From Anomaloglossus baeobatrachus (lineage: Eukaryota; Chordata; Amphibia; Anura; Aromobatidae), in NCBI RefSeq assembly GCF_048569485.1, contig NC_134361.1, positions 167,689,758 to 167,753,757 of the forward strand: a stretch of 64,000 nucleotides of DNA, written 5' to 3'. This document shows, one piece after another, positions 1 through 10,200 of the stretch. Numbering within the stretch: position 1 is the stretch's first letter; every line of letters starts with the position of its first letter. The notes beneath the pieces were generated by a model, which worked only from the letters and a program-made list of their open reading frames with translations, was not told the DNA's origin and ran no database searches. Position numbers and translations under genes: made by a program.

Positions 1-1
1 T

Positions 2-772
2 TCCTTCCAGCTCGACGAAGTGTACCCCAGCCGGCTACCGGTGGATCTGGACATGGGATTGGAAGCCCCAGAGGCACTCCCTTCAACAGCTGAATGGGAA
101 ACTCGACGGAGGGTGCAATACCGACAGATTCAGGAATATGTTGAGAAGAACTTGAGTCGAAGTCGGGAACAGCAGGAGCAGCGCTTCAACCAGAGGGCGA
201 CTGCTGCCCCTTTCCAGCCTGGAGATGTAGTGCTGAAGCGGAAAAGGAGGACCCACAAGCTGGATGATCAATGGGAACAAACCCCATACGTCATACAGCC
301 CACAGGGTGGGAAGATGGGAAGGCCTACCAGATCAGTCGTGACCAAGGGGGCACCTTGGCCACGGTTTCCCGGGACCATCTAAAGAAGTGCCCACCAGCA
401 TTGAGAGCAGCGGCTGAAGATCCGGTTCCTCCACCAGCGGAGAAGGCAAAAGAGGTAATCCACACAGTGATGGGTGACTTCCCAGCGGACTGGCCTACAC
501 AGAACGGCGCGGTGATTCTTCCAGTGATACTGTTCCCACAACCCGTGGATGAAGAAGTGATGGAGGCAGTCAACCGTGAGCCAGTGTCAGTGCCCAGGGA
601 TGAACCTGTGCCCAACTCCCCTATGCCTCCGCCTGCCCCACACGATAGCAGGGAGGAGGAACTGATTGTTCCCTCTGCCCCACTGCCTATCCCCACTGAC
701 ACTGGACCCCGGAGGTCCACTCGTCCCAACCTAGGTAGACCCCCACTTAGGTACAGGGAGACTACTCTTTAA
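2..772 (+). CDS. pol: Ty3/Gypsy pol, C-terminal part of integrase (enters from left edge)
   Basis: The frame is open from the left edge to a stop at 770-772, so only the last ~257 residues are in view. The visible part shows the end of the integrase with a GPY/F-like module (PGDVVLKRKRR, then KLDDQWEQTPYVI), followed by a proline-rich tail with no chromodomain. In the family this module follows the DDE core and helps bind DNA or chromatin. Untranslated sequence, a polypurine tract and an LTR follow at 773-2658, as expected for the 3' end of a Ty3/Gypsy element. The C-terminal module resembles that of the element at 54922-61281 in kind but is clearly a different family. It is treated as a fossil; no break is apparent in the visible piece. 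Confidence 0.8.
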   Translation, partial: SFQLDEVYPSRLPVDLDMGLEAPEALPSTAEWETRRRVQYRQIQEYVEKNLSRSREQQEQRFNQRATAAPFQPGDVVLKRKRRTHKLDDQWEQTPYVIQPTGWEDGKAYQISRDQGGTLATVSRDHLKKCPPALRAAAEDPVPPPAEKAKEVIHTVMGDFPADWPTQNGAVILPVILFPQPVDEEVMEAVNREPVSVPRDEPVPNSPMPPPAPHDSREEELIVPSAPLPIPTDTGPRRSTRPNLGRPPLRYRETTL

Positions 773-1424
773 AGGGGAGAGATTATATGTGTGTGTTTTA
801 AAGTTTGAAAGTTTGAAAATGATAAGTGAATGATTTACCGAAGAGTCATCTGATTTGCTGCTTGATTGGAACCGGTCGTAGCCAGCAGCTGGTCCCCGTT
901 GGGACCCCCTTCACCACTTTACATAAGAAACTACTTATGAACAGGCCTGAGAACTTGCAAGGCAACCACAAACTAGTGGCATGTAAATAAAAATGTTTGT
1001 TACAGCTTCTACCGTTACCGCCTCCGGAGAGGCAGATTGGAGGAAGGGCCCGCAGTGGAGTAGGCTGGGGCCCAGCCACCACCGGAACCGGTGGCAATCC
1101 TCTGGGGGTTTCAGGGGTTCCCCATGGACGTGGGTCCCCTGAAAAGGACAGAACCCGCTCGGGTAACTTGTGCAGGACTGGGGTCAAGGGGTGCTGCCTG
1201 TTTGCTTAGGGGCAGCATCAGGGCCAGGTTGCTTGGGTGGGAGAGAGCGGAAGCCGTAACCGTTTGCAACCGTTAGTAACGTTTAAGTAAGAGTACCTCC
1301 CGATGTGGGAAGATGTTATTATACTTGTATGTCTGTTACCGTTTTTTATATTTTTCAGTTGGTGAAAATAAAACCGGTGATGGACGGGCAGCCCGCGGAC
1401 GGTCTGCATTTAACTAAGGGGGAA
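773..1424 (+). other. 3' untranslated region and polypurine tract of the Gypsy element
   Basis: No ORF of note. The segment 985-1424 reappears in reverse complement at about 37391-37860, inside the non-autonomous element at 36625-39975, which shows the two belong to one family. The last bases before the LTR are purine-rich (AACTAAGGGGGAA, 1412-1424) and are the likely polypurine tract that primes plus-strand synthesis. Confidence 0.7.
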
Positions 1425-2658
1425 TGTGGCGCCCTGGACAAGCCAGGGGCCACAGAACACAACACCCACACACCCCACACTCCCAGCAGGCACGCCAAAG
1501 CCAGGACACAAAACCCTTGTTGCCTTCCTCCAGGGGCTGATGTCCACACCAGGGGGTGGGCCAGGTGGTTGGTCCCGCCCACCGAGGAGTTCACAGTCTT
1601 GGAGGCGGGAAAACCAGGCAGATAGAGTTTGGAGAGGAGTGAGGACAGTTGAAAAGTATTGAGAGAGGAGAAAAGTGACAGCTGAGCAGCCTGAAATTGG
1701 TCCGGGTGTGTGGCCCGGACAGATCAGCAAGGTTGGCAGACGGTGGTGACCGTCTGCAGGAGTGGCCGAATGGAGTCTACCGTAAAGACCATGGACGGGC
1801 GGTGGCCCGGCGGTACCGGACCGGTACACAAAGAGAAGCCAGCACCAACTGGCAGGGGCTTTTCGGACCCCGGCAAGGCTAGGAGTCGCCGTGAATTTGC
1901 CAAATCCGTTAGTGAAGGGGACCTCCTGGGTTTCCAAACAGTCAAGTCCCGACAGAAGGCAACAGTCCACCCGAGTGAGAGAGACACCACCACCGCCAAG
2001 GCAACCGTTTCTCAGGGCCAGCGCCTGCGGGCAAAAGGGGCTCCTCCGGCCCATATCCAAGCCGGGGAGCGGGTTACCGGTGGGAACCCATTGGAACCGT
2101 ACAGACATCTTAGGTGAAGGGAAAGGCAGTTGCCACCAACCTGCCGGGAGCAACAACACCGCAGCCGTCTGTGGGACCCGTCCATCCAGCCGTGTGTTTT
2201 ACCGAGAACTGTGTCTTCATCATTGGGCTGAGTGAGTACCACCGTGCCGTGCGGCACAGCGCTGCCCCCGCGACCCTGCACCTCCCCAGGCCCCGTAACC
2301 TGACTGCCATCCATCCCTACCCCATCACCGGGCCCCGGGACAACCAAACCCCCTACCCACAGAGGGGAGAACTAACAACAAAGCTGCTCCCAGTCACCGC
2401 TCCCGGGATCCCCGTCTAGAGCAGCGGTGGTGTCACCAAAATCACCACAACCGTGGGTAGCGTCACGGACAATATCCATAATCAAAACCCCCACAACCAA
2501 TCACCCCCTTTTCACTCACGGGCGAGGAGCGCCGCTCGAGTCTCCGGGATCCGGCCCACCGCTCGAGCCACCACCGAGCAGCAGCAGCAGCCGCAGCAGC
2601 ATCGGCAGCCGGACCCGAGCAGTGGGAGAGCGCAGCGTCCCCTCCTCCGCCCGCGACA
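1425..2658 (+). repeat. 3' LTR of the Gypsy element (about 1.23 kb)
   Basis: Starts TGTGGCGCCCTGG right after the polypurine tract and ends CCCGCGACA, so it has TG...CA ends. Parts of it recur in reverse complement at 36625-37390 and 39122-39975. Its right end abuts the interior of a LINE reverse transcriptase, so this element inserted into that LINE and is the younger of the two. Confidence 0.8.
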
Positions 2659-2659
2659 T

Positions 2660-4844
2660 AGTAATAGAGAATGCAAATTCGGGAGGGTGGTATGTGGTTG
2701 GGACAAAATCAATAGGACATCATCCGCATATAAGGATAGCTTAAACTCCTTGTCTCTCACCATTACTCCACGTATATTAGGGTCAATGCGAATAGCAGCA
2801 GCCAATGGCTCAATGCACATAACAAAGAGCAGAGGGGACAAAGGGCATCCCTGACGAGTGCCATTGTGTATCTGAAAGGGTTGAGATGCGGCATAAGGAA
2901 GTTTGACCGATGCTGAGGGGCATGAATATAAACTTTTCAGGGCAGTGATAAATGCACCTGAGATTCCAAAATGATGCAATGTTTCAAACATGAATGGCCA
3001 CCCCAGACGGTCAAACACCTTCTCCGCATCCAAACTAAGAAGGAGTGCTTCACTCTCTGTCTTATTAACAACTTCTGCTAAGTCAATAATCTTCCTGGTG
3101 TTGTCCCCCCCTTGCCTACATGGGACAAAACCCACCTGGTCTTTGTGTATTAGGTGTGGGAGCAGGACCGAAAGACGTAGAGCCAGTAGTTTAGTAAAGA
3201 TTTTCAAATCAGCATTAAGGAGTGCTATGGGCCTATAATTGGCACATTCCATAGCATCCTTCCCCGGTTTGGGTATGAGCGTAATATAAGAATGTAACAT
3301 ACTTGTGGGTATAGGGGAGCCCGTGAGGAAGCTATTAAATAATTTAACTAAATAGGGGGTGAGTCGATCCGCAAATGCCTTGTAGTAAAAATGTCAGACC
3401 ATCTGGACCCGGTGATTTTCCATTAGGAAGTAATTTATGCACCTCTTCTACCTCTTCACACGTGATTTCTTTATTCAGTGTATTTACAGCATTCTGAGTA
3501 AGAGTAGGCAGCTTACACTGCTCAAGAAAGGAGTGGATTAGCTCCCTCTGTCTTCCTGGGTCTGCAGGAAAAGAGCTAGGCAAAGAATACAGTCTTGACA
3601 GATAATCCTGAAAGATCTTTGCAACTTTAGTGTGGTCATAGAAAATATTCCCCTCCTGAATCTCTCAAGGCATAAACGGATGAGTTCCCCCTATCCTCTC
3701 TAAGTTGGCAAGCCAAAAGGGAGTGAGATTTATTTCCTTTGTCATAGTATTTATGCCTGCTATAAAGTAGTAATTTTTCTGTTATATTGACCTCTAGGTC
3801 CTTCAGTTGGGCACGAGTCTTTACTATACCTCTAAGGGTACGTATTGATGGGTTAAGGGTCATCCTATTTTCTAAATCTCTGAGACTTCTGAGGAGCTGA
3901 TCTCTCTGATAAAGTCTATCTTTTTTGATACAGGAGCTTAATGCTATGCATTGCCCTCTAAAGACGGCCTTATGGGCTTTCCAAACCGTAGAAAAATTAG
4001 GCACTGACCCCTCGTTGTTCTTGAAGTATTCTATCAGTCCTGCTTCCAGTTTGTCTCTGTAGGGAGTTCTCTTGAGGAGGGAATCATTGAGCCTCCAGTG
4101 GCAGACTCTTGTGCGTGGTGTTGTCTGATCTAGGGTGAGAGTCATTGTCGCGTGGTCTGACCACGTTATTGCACCAATATCCACATTGCTCGTCAATCTA
4201 AGGGCTTGAATGTTGCCAATGAAGAAGTCGATCCTGGTGTGTGTACAATGAGGGGGAGAGTAGAAGGTAAAGGTTTTTTCTGAGGGATGTTTAACTCGCC
4301 TCAAATCAAATAAGGCAAACCTGCGGATCAGTCTTCGAAAGGCAGCTGTCAATTTACGCTGAGACGGGCTCGACAATTGATTGTTAATGGTCAACCTGTC
4401 TAAAGAGTCAGAGAAAATAGTGTTAAAATCTCCACCCACAATATACGTTGAGGAGGGAAGGCGTGTGAGTTTGAGGAATACCCGTTTCAAAAAGAGGATC
4501 TGGGAGGTATTAGGGGCATAAATATTACACAAAATGATCGGAAGATCCTTATATGTCCCTTGTAGGATAAGGTACCTACCCTGTGGGTCTGCCAAGGAGG
4601 TCGTAACTTGAATGGGACAGGTCCTTGATATCAAAATAGCCACACCGGCTTTTTTCCTTTCCTGGGAAGCTAAAAAAATTGTGGGGTAAAGATGTTTAGC
4701 AAAGTTGCAGTTCCCATTGAGGTTCAAGTGCGTTTCTTGCAAGAAAACCACATCAGCTCGCTGGGTCCGCATCTCACCAATCGCCATATGCCTCTTAATG
4801 TTTGAGTTTAAACCCTTAACATTTAACGTTAAAATGTTAACCAT
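2660..4844 (-). pseudogene. ORF2: LINE ORF2: endonuclease and reverse transcriptase, frameshifted and truncated
   Basis: The first Met (4844) opens an L1-type apurinic endonuclease: LNVKGLNSNIKRH, then LQETHLN and GGDFNTIF, the Mg-binding and catalytic blocks of the exonuclease/endonuclease/phosphatase fold. Reading stops at 3636. Homology continues in another frame (LPNGKSPGPDGL near 3400, the start of the RT fingers) and then in a third, where the RT core is clear: YITLIPKPGKD, GTRQGCPLSPLLF and the catalytic box YADDVLLIL near 2725. Two frameshifts (near 3650 and near 3390) therefore break it. The RT thumb and C-terminal domain are lost at the Gypsy LTR junction. The protein would nick the target DNA and reverse-transcribe the LINE RNA. 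L1 superfamily membership is firm; L1 versus Tx1 clade is less sure. Confidence 0.88.
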
Positions 4845-5562
4845 ATTTTAAGTTGTGGTAGTATAATGCAAAATTAGTATTACATACGAAGGCTAACTGG
4901 GTATTGCCCATCTCACAACTGCCTAAAGGCCCATGCTGGATGGCTCTCAATGGGGTACAGAGGATTCCCTCACCACAGACACATAAGGAATGGGAAAAGA
5001 CAATGACAAAACACATAACATTTACATGTCACAAATGTTACCGGAGAGGAGTGAAGCCATGGGCAAAAGCCTTTACCTCCGCCACCGTCCTCTCCGGCCA
5101 GGGTCAAAGAAGAAAAAATTGGCATAACATAAAAAACTTTACCAATATCTAAACCCTAACCTCCTTTACCATCTCTTCCGTAGGAGGAACCAGGGTAACT
5201 CTAACCCTTGAAGGGGGTTTGTAGCTATGGACACTCTGCTATCGCAGTCAGTATCGGAAGCTAGATTCAAAACATCTACAAGAGGGGAGTATTCAATTCT
5301 CACCGCCCTAGTAGCAAACCAATGCAAATTTTATGAGGAGTCATAACCAGATATATTAATATCAAAAAAGAGAAGAAAAAAAAAAAGTGAACAGCTACTT
5401 ATGAAAGAAAGGATCAATGAAAGTCCCTGTAATAAACAAAAAAGGGCATGAAGCCACCCCCCACCCCCATTACCCCCAAAAGGTGGTGCAGCTTGCAACC
5501 AGAGATTCAAACAAGGGGTTCCAGTTCCCAGAAGAGAAAAAAAATAAATAAAAATTGTCATC
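4845..5562 (-). other. LINE inter-ORF region
   Basis: 718 bp between ORF1 and ORF2 with no reading frame I can support. It contains A/T-rich and short homopolymer runs near 5370-5390 and 5536-5552. Such a long gap is unusual for mammalian L1 but compatible with other L1-superfamily elements. No internal ribosome entry signal can be recognised by eye. Confidence 0.6.
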
Positions 5563-6672
5563 TCAGGTTGGAGCTGGTCGTGCCTTAGTCCGTGATGAGG
5601 GAGATCCCCCCCTAGAGTCCACTTGCTGCCAGACTGGACGGGGTGGATTGGATGGCATCTCTAATTCCCAGTCTACCAGGGTGGGTGGAGGGATTCCCAG
5701 GTCAGTGCAGAAGGCTGGGAGGTCCTGAGTTGAGCGTAGCACAGCCGTATGACCATCTTTTGAGGCTATGAGGGCAAATGGGAACCCCCAGCGATATCGG
5801 ATGCCCTTATCTTTTAAGGATGCAAGTAGTGGCTGCAGGTGTCTCCTTTTCTGTAGGGTGATCCAAGATAGATCAGGAAATAATTGGATCCGAGTCCCTT
5901 GATATTCAATTCTCTCTGAGGTACGGGCTTTAGCCATAATGGACTCTTTTAGTTGGAAGTCGTGGACGCAGCAGATAATGTTACGAGATTGATTTTGAGG
6001 CCCCCTGGGGCGTAATGCTCTATGTGCTCTGTCCAATTTTATCCTTTGAGTTGTAGGGCGCTCCAGCACAGTGTTAAATATGGTTTCAAGTATGGCATGG
6101 ACATCCTCATTACCCGTGGTCTCAGGGACACCTCTCACTCGGATATTATTATGGTGTCCTCTGTTATCCAGGTCTTCCAGATGTTTGTTAGTTTCACTCA
6201 GAGCCTGAGCATAGGAAGTCACGTTTTTCTGTAATTTGATAATGTACTGTCTAGTGGCATCGTGTTCCCTTTCCACTGAGTCCAGTCTATCTGCCAGTAG
6301 CCCAACATCTTGACGGATTGAGTTAATTTCTGACTTACAGGTTTTTTTCATCTCTGAGATCAGGGATTTGAAGTCTTCCTTGGTAGGAAGGAGATCCAGA
6401 TACTTTTTAAATATTCTATGGCCAAAATGGTGTTCCATATCTCCCAACTCAGTCTCTGATGGGGAGTCACGTGACCCTCCCCCGTCCTCCTGCTGAGACA
6501 CCAGAGCAGACAGTGAAGGCGTAGTGTCTAGGTCCATGTCCAATGGATCCGACCATGCACTTTTATTTTTCACCTGACTGCCTTTAAGGGTTGATTGTCT
6601 TTGTGCCTTAGGTGGCATAGGATCTCTCACAGCACAGTTTTTCATAGTAAGAAACTTGTCCAATGGAGTCAC
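5563..6672 (-). CDS. ORF1: LINE ORF1: coiled-coil RNA-binding protein (369 aa)
   Basis: An intact 369-codon frame starting MTPLDKFLTMKNC. A second in-frame Met could also serve as start. Residues ~100-170 form a heptad-like coiled coil (many Lys, Glu and Leu, ending ETNKHLEDLDN). An RRM-like segment follows (NNIRVRGVPET ... DRAHRALRPRGP ... NIICCVHDFQLKESIM), then a C-terminal domain with LFPDLSWITLQKRRHLQPLL. The order coiled coil, RRM, CTD is that of L1-type ORF1p, which forms trimers, binds LINE RNA and acts as a chaperone in the RNP. It lies upstream of the endonuclease ORF on the same strand. Length fits the family. No break is seen. Confidence 0.88.
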   Translation of the reverse strand: MTPLDKFLTMKNCAVRDPMPPKAQRQSTLKGSQVKNKSAWSDPLDMDLDTTPSLSALVSQQEDGGGSRDSPSETELGDMEHHFGHRIFKKYLDLLPTKEDFKSLISEMKKTCKSEINSIRQDVGLLADRLDSVEREHDATRQYIIKLQKNVTSYAQALSETNKHLEDLDNRGHHNNIRVRGVPETTGNEDVHAILETIFNTVLERPTTQRIKLDRAHRALRPRGPQNQSRNIICCVHDFQLKESIMAKARTSERIEYQGTRIQLFPDLSWITLQKRRHLQPLLASLKDKGIRYRWGFPFALIASKDGHTAVLRSTQDLPAFCTDLGIPPPTLVDWELEMPSNPPRPVWQQVDSRGGSPSSRTKARPAPT

Positions 6673-7735
6673 AAACGGCTGTCCCCTTCTTAATCTGATT
6701 GACCACCCTGGTCCTCTTCTCCTTCTCAGCCCAGCCAGATCGTTACTCAGTCAGTGCAGTGTATTATGTCTCTTTTCAGTATTCCTTATGTATATGAGAC
6801 TATTAAAGTTGTTTCTGTCCACTTATATCCTCTATTCGGGCGGTAAAATGAGCCTCCCCTCTACTCAGACATTATACAGGGTTACATTACTCCTTCATAG
6901 CTCCCTCATGCGGTGTTTTCTTTGCAGCAAATCAGTGTCACAGTGACCACCAGGTGGCGATAGGGTAATGTGCATGGAGCCAAGGAATTTCCACTAGGTG
7001 TCAGTGCAGACCTTTTTTCAGCCGAGCACTTAGAGAAAAGCTTTATCCAGCAGGTGGCAGTGCAGAGTGATGTAAAAGCTTTCCTGTTTTTTTAGGCAAC
7101 TGCAGCCCAGTTTCCCACCCTCTTCTTCTTCAGCTCTCAAAGCCTGCAAAATGGCGTCACCCACATGGTGCCCCGGTGTCCCGTGGGGGGCGCAATCACA
7201 GCTGCTGCACCTCTGGGGTACAACCACTCTGTCACTTGGAAATGCCTCCTTCTCCTCAGGGACACTATCTCTCCTGTGTCTGAACTGGAAAAGCACTGAA
7301 GGTGAGACTCAGGGCTGCACTCTGACTATGTGGAGGTGCTATAGCATTTCAGGGAGGGGGGGGCAGGGGTCTCCTTCTCTGGGGGAGAAGGCCTTACCTC
7401 CACTGTGTCTCGGTGTGTGCTAGGAGCTGTCCCACGGGTATAGTTCCGATCTCAGTGTTCTGCTTGGAGCCCTCCTTGAGTTGTGCTCCCAGCCTAGGTC
7501 TGTGTCCAGTGCTTGGGGTGATAGCTGGAGATCCTGGCTTGCACCTTGCTGGCTGCTTAGGGGTGCTGAATCCTACAGGTATCTTCCAGGGTAGCAGGGG
7601 ACCCAAGTTAGGGTGTTTTGCAGCAGATTGTAAAGTTTAAAGAGGAAGTTTTGTGTTCTAAAAGCAGGAGCCCAAGTGAAGTGCTTATTCCCTGTTAGGT
7701 GCCTAGGCCACGGCCCCCGTGAGAGGTTCCTTTTA
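6673..7735 (-). promoter_or_regulatory. LINE 5' UTR with three CTCF-like motifs
   Basis: No coding frame. Three close matches to the CTCF core consensus (CCASYAGRKGGCRS) lie in one orientation within 114 bp: CCACCAGGTGGCGA at 6947-6960 (13/14), CCACTAGGTGTCAG at 6991-7004 (13/14) and CCAGCAGGTGGCAG at 7047-7060 (14/14). A YY1-like CGCCATTTT lies on the minus strand near 7150; human L1 also uses a YY1 site in its 5' UTR. The left limit is the ORF1 start; the right limit is an estimate. Promoter function is inferred from position. Confidence 0.55.
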
Positions 7736-7805
7736 ACAATGGTAAGTAGATACTTGGAAGTTAACAGTCATCATCAGACTGTTGATCATACAGGAATTAC
7801 TGTAA

Positions 7806-8216
7806 GGCCTCAGTTCCACTTGCGTTTTGCACGGACGAGTGCAATCTGATAAAACTTCGAGTGTCCATTTGCAATTGATTTTGCATGATATATTGGCATG
7901 AGAAAAGAATTGCAGCATGCTGCAAGTGTCAAAGATTCTCAGCTCACACACCCATACAAGTCTACGGGAGCGTGTGAAACATCGCACTGCACTTGAATGT
8001 AATCAGAGTGCAGTACAATGTACGCAGAGAGGCCGTGGAGAAGGGGGAAATTACTCCCTCCCTTCGTCTTGTCCGCAGCTGTGATCCGATCGCGAGATCA
8101 GATCACAGTTGCATGACACTCGGCTCAAGCTCGCAGCAGAGCCTGAGCCAGGAGTCATTAGCATATTGCATCTGATGATCTTGAATGGGAAGCAATGCGC
8201 AAGTGGGACTGAGGCC
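7806..8216. mobile_element. Harbinger-type MITE (411 bp) with TAA target duplication
   Basis: Terminal inverted repeats GGCCTCAGTTCCACTTGCG and (reverse complement of the right end) GGCCTCAGTCCCACTTGCG match at 18 of 19 positions. The element is flanked by TAA at 7803-7805 and 8217-8219, the 3-bp duplication typical of PIF/Harbinger transposition. No coding capacity. The interior carries partly palindromic sequence (for example CGATCGCGAGATCAGATCAC near 8087). Confidence 0.8.
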
Positions 8217-8219
8217 TAA

Positions 8220-8483
8220 TGATGAAAATTAGTCAGTATCACAAATAAACATTTACATTCAGGTACCTTATAGATGATGTTGTCTCTGATCAGAGTCATC
8301 TTGTCCAGACACCATGATGACTTTTCACATCCAGAGCTCATCTCTGCAGACTTCTATCTTCTTCGCTCTTCTGCAGAACATCCTGGCATGATACCATTAA
8401 TAATAGCAGAATGATTATAATACTCCTATATATAAATATTGCCTTACGCTGTGCCCCTGAATAAATAATAGCCCCTCACTGTA
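8220..8483. other. Unclassified spacer left of the hAT element
   Basis: A/T-rich sequence without a supported ORF. Its right end (GCCCCTCACTG...) continues in style across the hAT element into 15659-15850, where similar 'CACTGTCCTC / CAGTGCCCCT' phrases recur. It is therefore the pre-insertion host sequence of the hAT element, itself probably an old irregular repeat. Confidence 0.5.
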
Positions 8484-8811
8484 TTCTTTGCTAGAGATGA
8501 GCGAACCGGTCGCGGTTCGGCTCGAGGTCGGTTCGCCGAACGGACGTCCCGTTCGAGTTCGGCTCGTCGAACGTTCGACGAACCGAACTCGAACTGCATA
8601 GGAAACAATGGCAGGCAATCACAAACACATAAAAACACCTAGAAAACACCCTCAAAGGTGTCCAAAAGGTGACAAACAACTCACAAAACAACACAAACAC
8701 ATGGGAAAGTGACAAGGACATATACTCATGCGAAAACAAAAGAGCTGGACAAGGAAAAAGAGGAGGACACACAGATATAGGCATGGCACGCCCTTCTAAA
8801 ATCATGTAAAA

Positions 8812-10200
8812 CACCGCAAGGTGACTCCAAGCGGAGTCTCCCTTTTTTTCCAAAAATTGGGCCCCACACACACCCACCCATTCAGTGGCAGCACTTGTGC
8901 CCTAGTTGTACACTTCACAGCTAGATTTGCATCAAGCACATTCAAAAATACGCTATTCTTAACCGTCCCCAGGATGACACCGGGGTTGGTAGCAAAGTCT
9001 TTCCTGATCCCAGCTCTGTTCATCTTGGATCATTTTTAAAAAACACAGCAAGCAAGGGTTACTCCAAGCGGAGTCTCCCTTTTTTTCCAAAAATTGGGCC
9101 CCACACACACCCACCCATTCAGTGGCAGCAGTTGTGCCCCAGTTGTACAATTCACAGCTAGATTTGCATCAAGCACATTCAAAAATACGCTATTCTTAAC
9201 CGTCCCCAGGATGACACCGGGGTAGGTAGCAAAGTCTTTCCTGATCCCAGCTCTGTTCATCTTGGCTTCTTTTAAAAACAATGTAAGCAAGGGTTACTCC
9301 AAGCGGAGCCTCCCTTTTTTCCAAAAATTGTGCCCCACACACACCCACCCCTTCAGTGGCAGCAGTTGTGCCCCAGTTGTACAATTCACAGCTAGATTTG
9401 CATCAAGCACATTCAAAAATACGCTATTCTTAACCGTCCCCAGGATGACACCGGGGTAGGTAGCAAAGTCTTTCCTGATCCCAGCTCTGTTCATCTTGGC
9501 TTCTTTTAAAAACAATGTAAGCAAGGGTTACTCCAAGCGGAGTCTTCCTTTTTTCCAAAAATTGAGCCCCACACACACCCACCCCTTCAGTGGCAGCAGT
9601 TGTGCCCCAGTTGTACAATTCACAGCTAGATTTGCATCAAGCACATTCAAAAATACGCTATTCTTAACCGTCCCCAGGATGACACCGGGGTAGGTAGCAA
9701 AGTCTTTGCTGAACCATGACTTGTTCATCTTGGCTTCTTTTAAAAACAATGTAAGCAAGGGTTACTCCAAGCGGAGCCTCCCTTTTTTCCAAAAATTGTG
9801 CCCCACACACACCCACCCCTTCAGTGGCAGCAGTTGTGCCCCAGTTGTACAATTCCCAGCTAGATTTGCATCAAGCACATTCAAAAATACGCTATTCTTA
9901 ACCGTCCCCAGGATGACACCGGGGTTGGTAGCAAAGTCTTTCCTGATCCCAGCTCTGTTCATCTTGGATCACTTTTAAAAAACACAGCAAGCAAGGGTTA
10001 CTCCAAGCGGAGTCTCCCTTTTTTTCCAAAAATTGGGCCCCACACAGACACCTTATCAGTGGCAGCACTTGTGCCCTAGTTGCAAACAGGATGTTTTGAT
10101 TTGCATCAAGCACATTCCAAATCCACAAGCATTTACTCTCCCCAGGATGACACAGGGGTAGTTAATTCCTTCTGGATCCATGACTTGTTCATTTTGATGG
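8812..10200 (-). repeat. Tandem array, six units of 234-237 bp, derived from the end of the transposase gene
   Basis: The phrase CTCCAAGCGGAG recurs at 8825, 9062, 9297, 9531, 9765 and 10001, giving a period of 234-237 bp. On the minus strand each unit contains codons resembling the end of the transposase (KMNRAGIRKDFAT...; one unit keeps KMNKSW), while the genuine end of the gene reads KMNKSWIQKELTTPVSSWGE. The units are thus duplications of the last ~20 codons plus 3' UTR. Short ORFs seen along the array on both strands are products of the repetition and are not genes. Confidence 0.88.

Larger units (their letters stand above)
2659..7735 (-). mobile_element. L1/Tx1-type LINE, 3' part cut off by a Gypsy insertion
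   Basis: On the minus strand the order is 5' UTR (about 7735-6673), ORF1 (6672-5563), an inter-ORF gap of 718 bp, then ORF2 (4844 leftward) with an AP-endonuclease and reverse transcriptase. This is the two-ORF plan of the L1 superfamily. The RT stops at the LTR boundary at 2658; the rest of ORF2 and the 3' end must lie to the left of the window. ORF1 is intact and ORF2 has few breaks, so the insertion is not very old. The 5' limit is approximate, because I see no target duplication to fix it. Confidence 0.85.

Noticed and set aside
1410-2235. Overlapping ORFs within the Gypsy LTR
   Set aside because: Chance open frames in GC-rich LTR sequence with no conserved domain.
8830-10130. A series of short, nearly identical ORFs on both strands
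   Set aside because: They are copies of one 234-237-bp tandem unit derived from the hAT 3' end.
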